From Pseudomonas parafulva NBRC 16636 = DSM 17004 (GTDB taxonomy: Bacteria; Pseudomonadota; Gammaproteobacteria; Pseudomonadales; Pseudomonadaceae): DNA of 64,000 bases. Below are positions 1 to 8,218 of the stretch, piece after piece (within the stretch, counting starts at the first letter, position 1; each line of letters starts with the position of its first letter). The stretch is taken from contig NZ_BBIU01000007.1 in the NCBI RefSeq assembly GCF_000730645.1, positions 1-64,000 on the forward strand. Reading direction: 5' to 3'. The notes beneath the pieces were generated by a model. The model was not told the DNA's origin. It worked only from the letters and a program-made list of their open reading frames with translations, and made no database searches. The position numbers were made by a program, and so were the translations under genes.

Positions 1-30
1 TGCTTCGCGGGTAAAACCGCTCCCACAATG
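1..30. repeat. P. putida-type REP element (partial at window edge)
   Basis: Bases 2-20 are the exact reverse complement of bases 53607-53625. Both carry the TTCGCGGGTAAA core followed here by CCGCTCCCACA, the layout of the abundant REP palindromes of Pseudomonas putida. It lies before the first gene and may be cut by the window edge. The identity between the two copies is seen directly; the family name is from general knowledge. Confidence 0.75.
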
Positions 31-206
31 GGTGTGGGTTGCCTGCGAAGCAAGTTGTCTGCATAGCAGCCCCGGTGTCAGGGCTGTTCACCCAGCGTTT
101 GAGGGCCGCGCCCCACAGCCACCCGCACTTTTTCCGTTTTCGGCGCTCTATCCTAGGCCCAGGCCGCTGCGATCCCCGCGTGGCCGCCGATTTCGACCCG
201 GTGCCG

Positions 207-938
207 ATGGTTGCGTGCAAGCCCCACCTGTTACTCCGCCTGCTGCTGGCAGGCGCCCTCACATGTCTGTGCGCCTGCAGCCATCAGCAAGGGCGTGACA
301 TCGTCAACCAGTTCAGTGACGGCAAGCCCAGCGAGCTGTTCCAGACCAGCGTAGACCGGCTGGCCACCTTGGCGATGCGCGACAACCTGCAAAGCCTGTA
401 CCTGCTGATGAACAAGCTGTACCTGCGCAACCCCAGCCAGTGGAAGCTGTCCGGCTACCTGGATGCCGCCACCGCCGAGCGGCAGATCCGCATTGCCATC
501 GAGCAACGGCAACCCCTGCCGCAGCTGGGTAACCGCCGCGACCTGGCGGCCCTGAGCTACGCCCTGAGCCCCGAATTTCGCGGGGACCGTGTGGGCGCCT
601 TCATCTATGCCATTGGCAGCATGCTGATCACGGCGCACGGTGGGCGCACCGAGTTCTACATCACCGACACCATCGACCCGCTGTTCGTCAACAACGCCGC
701 GCGCAACATCGAGAAGGCCACCTGGATGCTCAGCCAGCGCCAGGATGCCAATGGCGTACTGCTGTTGTTCTCCAACGAACTGTCAGAAGAGGGCAGCAAC
801 CTGAGCTTTGCCGTGGAGTTTGGCAAGGTGGTGGCCCGCCTTGACCTGCTGGCCGAGCTGCTGGATGAGCGCTACCGCCGTATTGGCCTGAACTATGCGC
901 AGAGTTTGTTGCTGATGAACTTCCTGCCGGTGCAGTAA
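207..938 (+). CDS. Putative lipoprotein of unknown function
   Basis: Predicted 243-residue outer- or inner-membrane-anchored lipoprotein. The frame is open from 39, but the ATG at 207 is preferred. It places a basic/hydrophobic signal (HLLLRLLLAGAL) directly before a lipobox-like LCAC, with the lipidated cysteine near residue 24. The mature part is soluble and helix-rich. It contains no motif I can assign to an enzyme family. It stands alone, and its stop faces the convergent alpha/beta hydrolase 13 bases away. I do not recognise a function. Confidence 0.7.
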   Translation: MVACKPHLLLRLLLAGALTCLCACSHQQGRDIVNQFSDGKPSELFQTSVDRLATLAMRDNLQSLYLLMNKLYLRNPSQWKLSGYLDAATAERQIRIAIEQRQPLPQLGNRRDLAALSYALSPEFRGDRVGAFIYAIGSMLITAHGGRTEFYITDTIDPLFVNNAARNIEKATWMLSQRQDANGVLLLFSNELSEEGSNLSFAVEFGKVVARLDLLAELLDERYRRIGLNYAQSLLLMNFLPVQ

Positions 939-951
939 ATGTGGCCGGGGA

Positions 952-1836
952 CTACAGCAACGACTGGATGGCCTTGCGATAGCGCTGGCCCGCCAGGCTC
1001 ATGCTGTTGTTGTGGGTGGCGCCGGGTACCAGCAGCAAGGTCTTGGGCTCTTGCGCTGCCTCGAACAGTTGCTGGCTGAAGCGTGATGGCACATAACGGT
1101 CGTCCAGCCCATGCACCAGCAACACCGGCACCCCTACTTCGTGAATCTTGTTCAGCGAGTCGAATTTCTGCGACATCAGCCAGCGCACAGGCAGTGAGGT
1201 GTTGGCCACCACGGCGGCCACATCGCCGAGCGAGGTGAAGGTGGACTCCAGAATCAGCCCCCGTGCCGGGGCGACGCCCGCCTTGTCGCGTGCATCACGG
1301 GCCAGCTCGCTGGCCAGTTCCACCGCCACCGCGCCGCCCAGTGAATGGCCGAAAATCAGCCGCTTGGCAGGGTCCGGCTGCAGCTGGGCGAACCGCTCCC
1401 AGGCAATGCGCGCATCCTCGTATACGGTGGCCTCCGAGGGCAGGTCGCCGCGGCTACGGCCAAACCCGCGGTAATCCACGGCGAGCACCGAATAGCCCAT
1501 GGCATGTAACTGCTCGATGCGAAACAGCTGGCCGGTGAGGTTCCAGCGCACGCCGTGCAGGTACAGGATGGCCGGGGCGTTGGCGCGCTGTGCGGGCCAC
1601 CACCAGGCGTGCAGGCTCTGGTTATCGGTGAAGGTACGCGGGCGCAGGTCCAGTTCCTGGATGCCGCTGGGCAGGCCATGGAACCAACTGGCCTGGCCCG
1701 GCTCGATACGGAACACCAGTTCCCGTTCCTTGTGTTGCAACACGGAGCAGCCGGCCGGCAGCCCGAGCAGCAACAGGGCGGCGCACAGCCAGCTGAACCA
1801 GCGGCGGCGCAGGTGGGCAAACATAAAAGTAGGCAT
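952..1836 (-). CDS. Alpha/beta hydrolase, membrane-anchored
   Basis: 294-residue serine hydrolase of the alpha/beta fold (BEM46/YheT-like group). A hydrophobic N-terminus ending in LPAGC (residues 26-30) suggests a lipoprotein or exported enzyme. The nucleophile elbow is GHSLGG with Ser165. LYLHG at about residue 91 supplies the oxyanion region, DDRYVP the probable acid and GATHNNS the histidine. The substrate cannot be read from the sequence; esters or short acyl groups are typical of the family. It is convergent with the preceding lipoprotein. An internal ATG at 1824 is an alternative start. Confidence 0.8.
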   Translation of the reverse strand: MPTFMFAHLRRRWFSWLCAALLLLGLPAGCSVLQHKERELVFRIEPGQASWFHGLPSGIQELDLRPRTFTDNQSLHAWWWPAQRANAPAILYLHGVRWNLTGQLFRIEQLHAMGYSVLAVDYRGFGRSRGDLPSEATVYEDARIAWERFAQLQPDPAKRLIFGHSLGGAVAVELASELARDARDKAGVAPARGLILESTFTSLGDVAAVVANTSLPVRWLMSQKFDSLNKIHEVGVPVLLVHGLDDRYVPSRFSQQLFEAAQEPKTLLLVPGATHNNSMSLAGQRYRKAIQSLL

Positions 1837-2001
1837 GCGGGCTTTTTATCAAATGCACTGCCCCGAATGTGAGAAAAGTTACCGAACGGCCGCACCGCTT
1901 GTTTGCAAGCTGTTTCGGCACGTGCCTGGGCGACCCCGCAATTGCACTGGGCGCCCCTATGCAGGTAGCGTGCGCTAATACCCGCTGACAAAGGCCTTCC
2001 C

Positions 2002-3078
2002 TTGGACTCCATCACCCAAGCCGTTCTTGGTGCGGCGCTGCAAGGTACCGTGCTGGGCCGCCTCCAGGGCCGCCGTTCGCTGCTCTACGGGGCAGCGCTG
2101 GCAACGGTGCCCGACCTGGACGTGCTCATCCGCTACGCCGACCCGGTGTCACGGATGACCTACCACCGTGGCTTTTCCCACTCCCTGTTCGTGCTCACCG
2201 GCCTTGCGCTGTTGTTGGCATGGCTGGTCAACAAAAGCTGGCCTGGCAAGGGCTATACATTGCCCAGGCTGTTCCTGGCGTTCTGGCTGGTACTGGTAAC
2301 CCACCCTGTACTCGATGCCTTCACCGTGTATGGCACCCAGTTGTTCTGGCCGTTGCAACTCACCTCACAAAGCTGGGCGGCGGTGTTCATCATCGACCCG
2401 GTCTACACGCTGCCACTGCTGGGCGCGGTGGTGTACGCAGCCAGCAAGGGGGTGACGTTGAAAGCCACGCGCCTGATGGCCCTGGCACTGGCATTCAGCA
2501 CCGCATACTTGGGCTTTGGCCTTGGCAGCCGCATGGTGGCGGAGCACCGCTTCCAGGCCGTACTGGATGCTCAGGGTATACAGGCCAGTGAGGTGCGCGC
2601 GGTCCCGATCGCCTTCAACAGCCTGGTGTGGCGCGTGCTGGCCAAGGCGCCCGGTGGCATCTACTACGAAGGTGTCAGCAGCCTGTTCGACCGCGGCCCG
2701 CCAGAAATGCAGCGCCTCACCCGTCATCTGCCGCTGGCCGAGGTATTGGCGAACGACCCATTGCACCAACGGTTACGTTGGTTCACTGACGACTGGCTGC
2801 GCTATGACCAAGTGGGCCGCACGCTGGTGGTGACCGACCTGCGCATGGGGACGCCGGGCAACTACAGTTTCCGCTTCGACTTCGCCCAGCTGGACGACCA
2901 AGGGCAGTGGGTGATCCAGGCGCCTACCGCGCACCAGGTACGCGGCCCCGGGTCCATGTTCAACGGGCACGACCTGGCGCTGATCTGGCGGCGCATAGTC
3001 GCCCAGCAACCACCGCTCCCCCTGGCCAGTTGGACTTCTCGCTACCTGGGCGTGCAGCCTCCTGAAGCCGGGCATTGA
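2002..3078 (+). CDS. YdjM-like membrane-bound metal-dependent hydrolase (DUF457)
   Basis: 358 residues from a TTG start preceded by AAGG. The N-terminus MDSITQAVLGAALQG, the HRGFSHSLF motif near residue 55 and HPVLDAFTVYGTQLFWPL near residue 95 are the conserved histidine/aspartate motifs of the YdjM/DUF457 family. Several membrane segments fill the first half. The last 150 residues form a soluble domain. The family is annotated as metal-dependent hydrolase from these residues, with no well-established substrate. The next gene starts 3 bases downstream, so the two are probably co-transcribed. Confidence 0.8.
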   Translation: MDSITQAVLGAALQGTVLGRLQGRRSLLYGAALATVPDLDVLIRYADPVSRMTYHRGFSHSLFVLTGLALLLAWLVNKSWPGKGYTLPRLFLAFWLVLVTHPVLDAFTVYGTQLFWPLQLTSQSWAAVFIIDPVYTLPLLGAVVYAASKGVTLKATRLMALALAFSTAYLGFGLGSRMVAEHRFQAVLDAQGIQASEVRAVPIAFNSLVWRVLAKAPGGIYYEGVSSLFDRGPPEMQRLTRHLPLAEVLANDPLHQRLRWFTDDWLRYDQVGRTLVVTDLRMGTPGNYSFRFDFAQLDDQGQWVIQAPTAHQVRGPGSMFNGHDLALIWRRIVAQQPPLPLASWTSRYLGVQPPEAGH

Positions 3079-3081
3079 CCC

Positions 3082-3780
3082 ATGCGCGCACCCGGCCTGG
3101 ACCTGGTGAAATGGCTGGCGATGCTGACCATGGTCGCCGACCACCTGCGCTTTGTCTGGCCGCAGGCCGACGGGCTGTTCGTGGTCGGGCGCGTGGCCTT
3201 TCCTTTGTTTTGCCTGGCCATTGCGGTAAATGTGGCCAGAAATGAGGCGGGGCCGCTCTGTACCCGCAGCAACCTGCGGTACCTGGGTTTGATGCTGGTG
3301 TTTACCGTGCTGTCGGAACCGGTGTATCGCTGGCTGGACAGTGGGTCATTGACGTTCAGCATCATGCCAACGCTGGTGTTGGGGCTGCTGGTTGCCTGGG
3401 GTGTGCACTATCAACAGGGCTTGGCACGCCTGCTGGGTCTTGCAGCACTGATAAGCGGCTGGCTGGCAAACGATCGGTTGATGTATGGCTTGCCGGGGGT
3501 GTTGCTACCTGCCGGCTGGCTGCTGGCACGTCGGCACGGTGGCGCTGGGTGGTTAGTGCCGTGCCTGCTGGCCATGGCGGGGAACTTGACCAATGGGTGG
3601 TTGCGTGAGCACTTGCTGGCGCCGTTTACATGGCTGGTGCTCAGTGCAGCACTGTTTGCCATCCCATTGGGGGTTGCCTTACTGCGCTGTACAAAGGCCG
3701 AAATACCGGCCGTGGGGCGGTGGGGGTATGCGTTCTACCCAGGGCACCTGGTGCTGATCAAGCTGATGGGTGGAGGTTAG
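3082..3780 (+). CDS. TraX family membrane protein
   Basis: 232-residue polytopic membrane protein. The opening LDLVKWLAMLTMVADHLRF and the following VGRVAFPLFCLAIAVNVAR match the TraX family, named after the F-plasmid pilin N-acetylase. Most chromosomal homologues have no proven acetylation target. Nothing nearby is conjugative, so a role in pilus modification is not implied. It follows the YdjM-like gene by 3 bases. Its C-terminus YAFYPGHLVLIKLM is typical of the family. Confidence 0.8.
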   Translation: MRAPGLDLVKWLAMLTMVADHLRFVWPQADGLFVVGRVAFPLFCLAIAVNVARNEAGPLCTRSNLRYLGLMLVFTVLSEPVYRWLDSGSLTFSIMPTLVLGLLVAWGVHYQQGLARLLGLAALISGWLANDRLMYGLPGVLLPAGWLLARRHGGAGWLVPCLLAMAGNLTNGWLREHLLAPFTWLVLSAALFAIPLGVALLRCTKAEIPAVGRWGYAFYPGHLVLIKLMGGG

Positions 3781-3801
3781 GCTCACCGTGATGGGTGAGC
3801 C
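3780..3801. terminator. Hairpin between convergent genes
   Basis: GGCTCACC (3780-3787) pairs perfectly with GGTGAGCC (3794-3801) across a 6-base loop. It begins at the last base of the TraX gene stop codon. There is no T-run after it, so it is a weak intrinsic terminator or a transcript-end stabiliser between two convergent genes. Confidence 0.5.
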
Positions 3802-3849
3802 GACGCTGGCAAGCCGGCTTGGGAGCCGGATCGCCCGCGGTCATCGGCT

Positions 3850-5382
3850 TCAACTGACGGGCACCACGATCAACTCAAGGGCTTCGGCCAGGTCCAGAGG
3901 CCGCCTCATACGCTGAGACAGCACCATCATCGCATCGGCATAACCCTTGGCGATCACGGCCTGCACTTGCCCAGCCGTGCACTGCAGGGCAATGAAGTCA
4001 CCCGATTCCGGTGCCCCCACGTACTCTATCTGGTCCCACGTCTGCGCATGCCCCAGCCTTTCGTAGCGCTGGCCATGATGGAAGGTCCAGAAGTAGGGCA
4101 CATCTGCGTAGTGCCGCCTATCACCGAGCATGTTCGCTGCCGCGATCACCCCGTGCTGCTGGGCCAGGCGCCAGTGCTCGATACGTACCGCGTGGCCTGA
4201 GAGCGGAAAGGTGGCGATATCGCCTGCAGCCCACAGGCCGTCGGCCACGCGCATTTCACCGTTGGCCTGCAGCGACTTGTCATCCGCCAGCGCCACGCCC
4301 TGGATGAAGCTTGTGACGGGCTCAACCCCGGTACCCAGCAGTACCAGCGCGGTGGCCAACCGTTCACCTGTGCTCAGCAACACGGCTTGCGCCTGTTCAT
4401 CGCCTTCAATTGCAACGACATCTGCCGGGCCGTGAAAGGTGACGCCCTTGCTTTGGTGCAGCGCACGGATGCTTTTACCAATTCGCTCGCCCAGCTGTTT
4501 GGCCAGGGGCACTTCGTGGCGGCTTACCACATGCACCTGGGCGCCGTACTCACAGAGCGCCGAGGCAGCCTCCAGGCCGATGAAGCCATCGCCGACGATA
4601 ACCACGGGCTCCCCCGGGGTGGCTGCGTCGAGCAATTGCTCGGCGTCATCGCGGGTACGCAAGGTACACACGCCGGCAAGCGTGCTACCTGGCACGTCCA
4701 CGCGCTTCGGCTTGGCGCCCGTCGCCACCAGGCAGGCGTCATAGTCGATGCTCTGCCCGTCAGCCAGCAGCAGCTGGCGTTTCTGGCTATTCAGCGAGCG
4801 CACCTTGGCGTGCTTGCGTTCCAGCTGCCCCTTGCGCAGGTCATCGGGCTCCAGCAACGCGGGTACCTCGTCGGGCGGCATTTTACCGGCAAGCACAAAT
4901 TTGCTGAGCGCCGTGCGGTCATAGGCGGGGTGGCGCTCCTGGTCAATCCACACCAGGCGGCCGGCGAAGCCTTGATCCAACAGTGTGGCGACCGCCGCAG
5001 TACCTGCCGCGCCGGCACCAACCACCACGAAGCAGCGGGCATCGCTGCGCCGGGCTGGCTGGGGCTTGGGTAGCGGGCGATCATCCACCCATACCCGCGC
5101 GTCCTGGACCCAGGCCTTGTAGCGTTGCAAGCCCGTGAGTGCCGGCGGCTCGCAGACTGCGCCATCGCCAAGGGCAAACGCGGCCTTGTGCCACGGGCAA
5201 ATCAGCATGCCGTCACAGACACGGCCTTCGTCGAGCGGGGCGCCGGCATGGGGGCAGGTGCCTTGGAAGGCGTGTACCTGGTCACCTTGGCGCAGCAGGA
5301 TGAGCTCTTCACTGCCAGCCTGCACACGCAGGGGGCGCTGATCATCGAGGTCGCTCAGATGGGCTACGGCGTGGTGGGTCAT
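3850..5382 (-). CDS. Rieske 2Fe-2S / FAD-NAD(P)H oxidoreductase fusion
   Basis: 510 residues with two domains. An N-terminal Rieske ferredoxin binds 2Fe-2S through Cys43/His45 (CPH) and Cys62/His65 (CPWH). It is followed by a ferredoxin-reductase-like flavoprotein with an FAD-binding GAGAAG near residue 120 and an NAD-binding GDGFIGLEAA near residue 265. The layout matches AIFM3/AIF-like reductases, which move electrons from NAD(P)H via FAD to an Fe-S centre. The start at 5382 has a good GGAG ribosome-binding site. No partner oxygenase is adjacent, so the electron acceptor is unknown. Confidence 0.85.
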   Translation of the reverse strand: MTHHAVAHLSDLDDQRPLRVQAGSEELILLRQGDQVHAFQGTCPHAGAPLDEGRVCDGMLICPWHKAAFALGDGAVCEPPALTGLQRYKAWVQDARVWVDDRPLPKPQPARRSDARCFVVVGAGAAGTAAVATLLDQGFAGRLVWIDQERHPAYDRTALSKFVLAGKMPPDEVPALLEPDDLRKGQLERKHAKVRSLNSQKRQLLLADGQSIDYDACLVATGAKPKRVDVPGSTLAGVCTLRTRDDAEQLLDAATPGEPVVIVGDGFIGLEAASALCEYGAQVHVVSRHEVPLAKQLGERIGKSIRALHQSKGVTFHGPADVVAIEGDEQAQAVLLSTGERLATALVLLGTGVEPVTSFIQGVALADDKSLQANGEMRVADGLWAAGDIATFPLSGHAVRIEHWRLAQQHGVIAAANMLGDRRHYADVPYFWTFHHGQRYERLGHAQTWDQIEYVGAPESGDFIALQCTAGQVQAVIAKGYADAMMVLSQRMRRPLDLAEALELIVVPVS

Positions 5383-5525
5383 GGGCGTTTCTCCAGGGAA
5401 GGGCTCTGGAGGTTATGACGCCGGTCGGGGGAGGGTGATGCGTTGGGCTGACGACCGGCAGGGATGTTCCGTCTGTAGGATGGAGCGCCGCACGCGCGGC
5501 GCTCTATCTTCCAGGCGCTGAAACT

Positions 5526-6851
5526 CTACCGGTGAACACCGCCTACCACACCACTCCGGGTAACCCGCAGGGCCACCAGGCTGCCCAGCACGATCAGTGC
5601 CGCCAGGGAATACAGCGCAGCGTCGGTCGAACCGGTCTGGTCCTTGATGAAGCCCACCAGATACGGGCTGAGGAACCCGGCCATCTGGCCCACCGAGTTG
5701 ATGATGGCCAAGCCTGCGACGGCGGCGCCTGCGCTCAGGAGGGCAGTGGGCATGGGCCAGAACATCGGCAGGCCGGTCAGTGCGCCCATGGTGGCAATGG
5801 ACAGGCCCAGAATGGCGATGGTCGGCGTGCCAGCGAAGTTCACCGCAATCAGCAGCCCTGCTGCACCCATCAGCATCGGCACGACAAGGTGCCAGCGCCG
5901 CTCGTTGCGCAGGTCGGCCGAGCGGCCACACAGAATCATGAACACACCGGCCAGCAGGTACGGAATGGCACTGAGCCAGCCGATCAGCAGCGGGTTGTCG
6001 AAGCCCATGTTCTTGATGATCGACGGCAGCCAGAAGTTGATGGCGTAAACGCCACTCTGGATGCAGAAGTACACGAAACCAAATGTCCAGATCAGCGGGT
6101 TGGTCAGCACCGCCCGCACGGTGTCGCCAGAGGTGCGGGGCTTGGCGTCGGCGTCGGCCTGCAGGTCGGCGGCGATCAGCTGGCGTTCGCGGGTACTCAA
6201 CCAGTGGGCCTTCTGGTGGCCGTCACTGAGCAGGAACACCGCCAGCGCACCCAGCGCCACGGTCGGCAGGCCCTGAATCAGGAACATCCACTGCCAGCCG
6301 GCCAGGCCGTGCTGGCCTGCGGCGAAATGCTCGAGGATCCAGCCGGAGAACGGCCCACCCAGCAACCCCGAAACCGGGATGGCCGACATGAACAGGGCCA
6401 TGATGCGGCCCCGACGCGCTGCCGGGAACCAGCGCGAAAGGTACAGCACTACACCGGGGAAGAAGCCCGCTTCGGCAGCGCCAGTGAGCAGGCGCAGGGC
6501 ATAGAACTCGGTGGGGGTGGTGACGAACAGCAGGCAGGTGGACAAGCTGCCCCAGGCGATCATCATCAGGGCAATCCAGCGCCGCGGGCCGAAGCGGTTG
6601 AGCGCCAGGTTGCTGGGCAAGCCGCACAGCACGTAGCCGATGAAAAAGATGCCGGCGCCGAGGCCGTAGATGGTTTCGCTGAAGTTGAGCGCGTCGAGCA
6701 TCTGCAGCTTGGCAAAGCCGACGTTGACGCGGTCCAGGTAGTTGAACAGGTAGCAGATGAAAATGAACGGAATCAACCGCAGGGTAATGCGCCGGTACAG
6801 TGCGTTACGCTCGGTGTCCGTGCCGTGGTCAGGGGCGGGGCTGTGTGCCAT
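5526..6851 (-). CDS. MFS transporter, probable sugar-acid (anion:cation symporter family) permease
   Basis: 441-residue major facilitator protein with about 12 membrane segments. The N-terminal IPFIFICYLFNYLDRVNVGFAK is the signature of the anion:cation symporter branch, which includes tartrate, glucarate and 4-hydroxyphenylacetate permeases. The ATG at 6851 is preferred; the frame extends to 6959 without a ribosome-binding site or conserved sequence. The gene is divergent from a CdaR-type regulator, and glycerate kinase lies beyond that. Uptake of an aldarate, tartrate or glycerate is therefore the likely role. The exact substrate is inferred from context. Confidence 0.85.
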   Translation of the reverse strand: MAHSPAPDHGTDTERNALYRRITLRLIPFIFICYLFNYLDRVNVGFAKLQMLDALNFSETIYGLGAGIFFIGYVLCGLPSNLALNRFGPRRWIALMMIAWGSLSTCLLFVTTPTEFYALRLLTGAAEAGFFPGVVLYLSRWFPAARRGRIMALFMSAIPVSGLLGGPFSGWILEHFAAGQHGLAGWQWMFLIQGLPTVALGALAVFLLSDGHQKAHWLSTRERQLIAADLQADADAKPRTSGDTVRAVLTNPLIWTFGFVYFCIQSGVYAINFWLPSIIKNMGFDNPLLIGWLSAIPYLLAGVFMILCGRSADLRNERRWHLVVPMLMGAAGLLIAVNFAGTPTIAILGLSIATMGALTGLPMFWPMPTALLSAGAAVAGLAIINSVGQMAGFLSPYLVGFIKDQTGSTDAALYSLAALIVLGSLVALRVTRSGVVGGVHR

Positions 6852-6940
6852 GATCGGGTTCTCTGTTGTTATGGTTGTCGCCGCGTCGCCTGTGCCGGCG
6901 CTCGCCCCACCGAGTCTCGGGGACGGCGGCATGCCTGTCT

Positions 6941-6955
6941 TTGTGCTTTTGCACA
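6941..6955. promoter_or_regulatory. Candidate CdaR operator between MFS gene and cdaR-like gene
   Basis: TGTGC (6942-6946), a TTTT spacer and GCACA (6951-6955) form a perfect inverted repeat in the 161-base divergent intergenic region. The stretch TTGTGCTTTTG recurs with one change as TTGTGCATTTG at 8149-8159, upstream of the glycerate kinase gene. Binding by the neighbouring CdaR-type regulator is an inference. Confidence 0.4.
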
Positions 6956-7012
6956 GCACCGGCCAGCCACTGCTGTGCCCTGGCCCAATCGCTCGCTTGC
7001 AAGGACCCTTGA

Positions 7013-8110
7013 ATGTTCGAACTCGACCACGACCTGGCGCAGGATATTGTCGACCGGGCGATGGCCATTCTGCCGTGCAACGTCAATGTCATGGACAGCC
7101 AAGGGCTGATTCTGGGCAGTGGCGAGCCTGAACGGGTAAATACCCGCCACGAGGGCGCGCAACTGGTGTTGGCCAACGGGCGCATCGTCGAGCTGGATAC
7201 CGATGCTGCACGCTGCCTGAAGGGCGTGCAACCGGGCGTGAACCTGCCGCTGATGCTCGATGGCCGGCTGATGGGCGTACTGGGCCTTACCGGAGACCCG
7301 CAACAGGTGCGGACCTACGCCGAACTGGTGCGCATGACTGCCGAGATGCTGCTGGCCCAGCGTCACCTGCAGGCCGATCAGCAATGGCGCCGTCAGCGCT
7401 GCGATGACCTGCTGGCGTTGCTGCTGGGTGGCGCGGGCGATTCGCCACGGCTACTCGATGAAGCGCGGCAACTGGGCCTCAAGCCTCAGCTGCCGCGGGT
7501 GCCGTGCCTGTTTGAACTGGCCTCGGGCCCTGACGCCGAGGCGTTGGCCGCCTGGCTGATAAGCCGCTACCCCGACAGCTGGTGCGTGAGCCCTGCGCGC
7601 CAATCGCTGCTGTGGTGCCGCCCGGCAGGCGCTGCGCTGGATGAAGCACGCCTGCTCGAACGCCTGCAACGCCATGGCTGGGTTGTCGAGCGCCTGGCGC
7701 TTGGCAGCGTGGCCCAAGGGTTGGAGCAACTGCGCCGGGGCTATCGCCGGGTCCGCGACCTGCTCGCCTACGGTAGGGAAGTGCTGCCCGGGGAACAGTT
7801 GTTGAGCCTGCACCGCTACAGGCTGCCGGCAATGCTGTGGCGCCACCGCAACGATGACGCCCTGGACGAGCTGCTGGAGCCGCTGCAACGCATCCGCGCC
7901 AAGGATGGCAACGGGCAGTTGCTTGCCACCTTGCGTGCCTGGTGTGCCCATGACGGGCAGAGCCAGGCCTGTGCCGACGCGCTGGGCATCCACCGCAACA
8001 GCTTGCGCTATCGCCTGGAGCGCATCGCCGAGCTGGGCGAGGTGGACCCGCTGCGCATGGAGGGCATGCTCAGCCTGTACCTGGGTTTGCAGTTGCTGCC
8101 CGCTGGCTGA
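7013..8110 (+). CDS. cdaR: CdaR/SdaR family sugar-diacid transcriptional regulator
   Basis: 365 residues. The N-terminal diacid-recognition domain starts FELDHDLAQDIVDRAMAILPCNVNVMD, runs to about residue 135, and is typical of CdaR. The C-terminal HTH_30-type domain contains ALGIHRNSLRYRLERIAEL near residue 325. In Escherichia coli CdaR activates galactarate/glucarate genes and garK in response to glycerate or diacids. Here it lies between a divergent permease and glycerate kinase on the same strand, which fits that role. An AAGGA ribosome-binding site lies about 10 bases before the ATG. Confidence 0.88.
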   Translation: MFELDHDLAQDIVDRAMAILPCNVNVMDSQGLILGSGEPERVNTRHEGAQLVLANGRIVELDTDAARCLKGVQPGVNLPLMLDGRLMGVLGLTGDPQQVRTYAELVRMTAEMLLAQRHLQADQQWRRQRCDDLLALLLGGAGDSPRLLDEARQLGLKPQLPRVPCLFELASGPDAEALAAWLISRYPDSWCVSPARQSLLWCRPAGAALDEARLLERLQRHGWVVERLALGSVAQGLEQLRRGYRRVRDLLAYGREVLPGEQLLSLHRYRLPAMLWRHRNDDALDELLEPLQRIRAKDGNGQLLATLRAWCAHDGQSQACADALGIHRNSLRYRLERIAELGEVDPLRMEGMLSLYLGLQLLPAG

Positions 8111-8148
8111 CCAGCACAGGCAGTTGCCCAAACAACCTCCGCGTAGCG

Positions 8149-8159
8149 TTGTGCATTTG
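8149..8159. promoter_or_regulatory. Second copy of the TTGTGC(A/T)TTTG motif before garK
   Basis: TTGTGCATTTG lies 60 bases before the glycerate kinase start. It matches 10 of 11 bases with 6941-6951 in the permease/cdaR intergenic region. It may be a half-site for the local CdaR-type regulator. The shared sequence is seen; binding is inferred. Confidence 0.35.
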
Positions 8160-8218
8160 ACTGAGGCCGCTGGCGTTGCCAGGTGTCAGCATGCCGCTAT
8201 CAGGACAGGAGCATCACC

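Noticed and set aside
3082..3780. Conjugative or pilus-modification island suggested by TraX
   Set aside because: No other transfer gene is nearby. Chromosomal TraX-family proteins are common and unrelated to conjugation.
5532..7109. 525-residue open frame antisense to the MFS transporter
   Set aside because: It is the His/Gln-rich shadow of a membrane protein gene, with no independent evidence.
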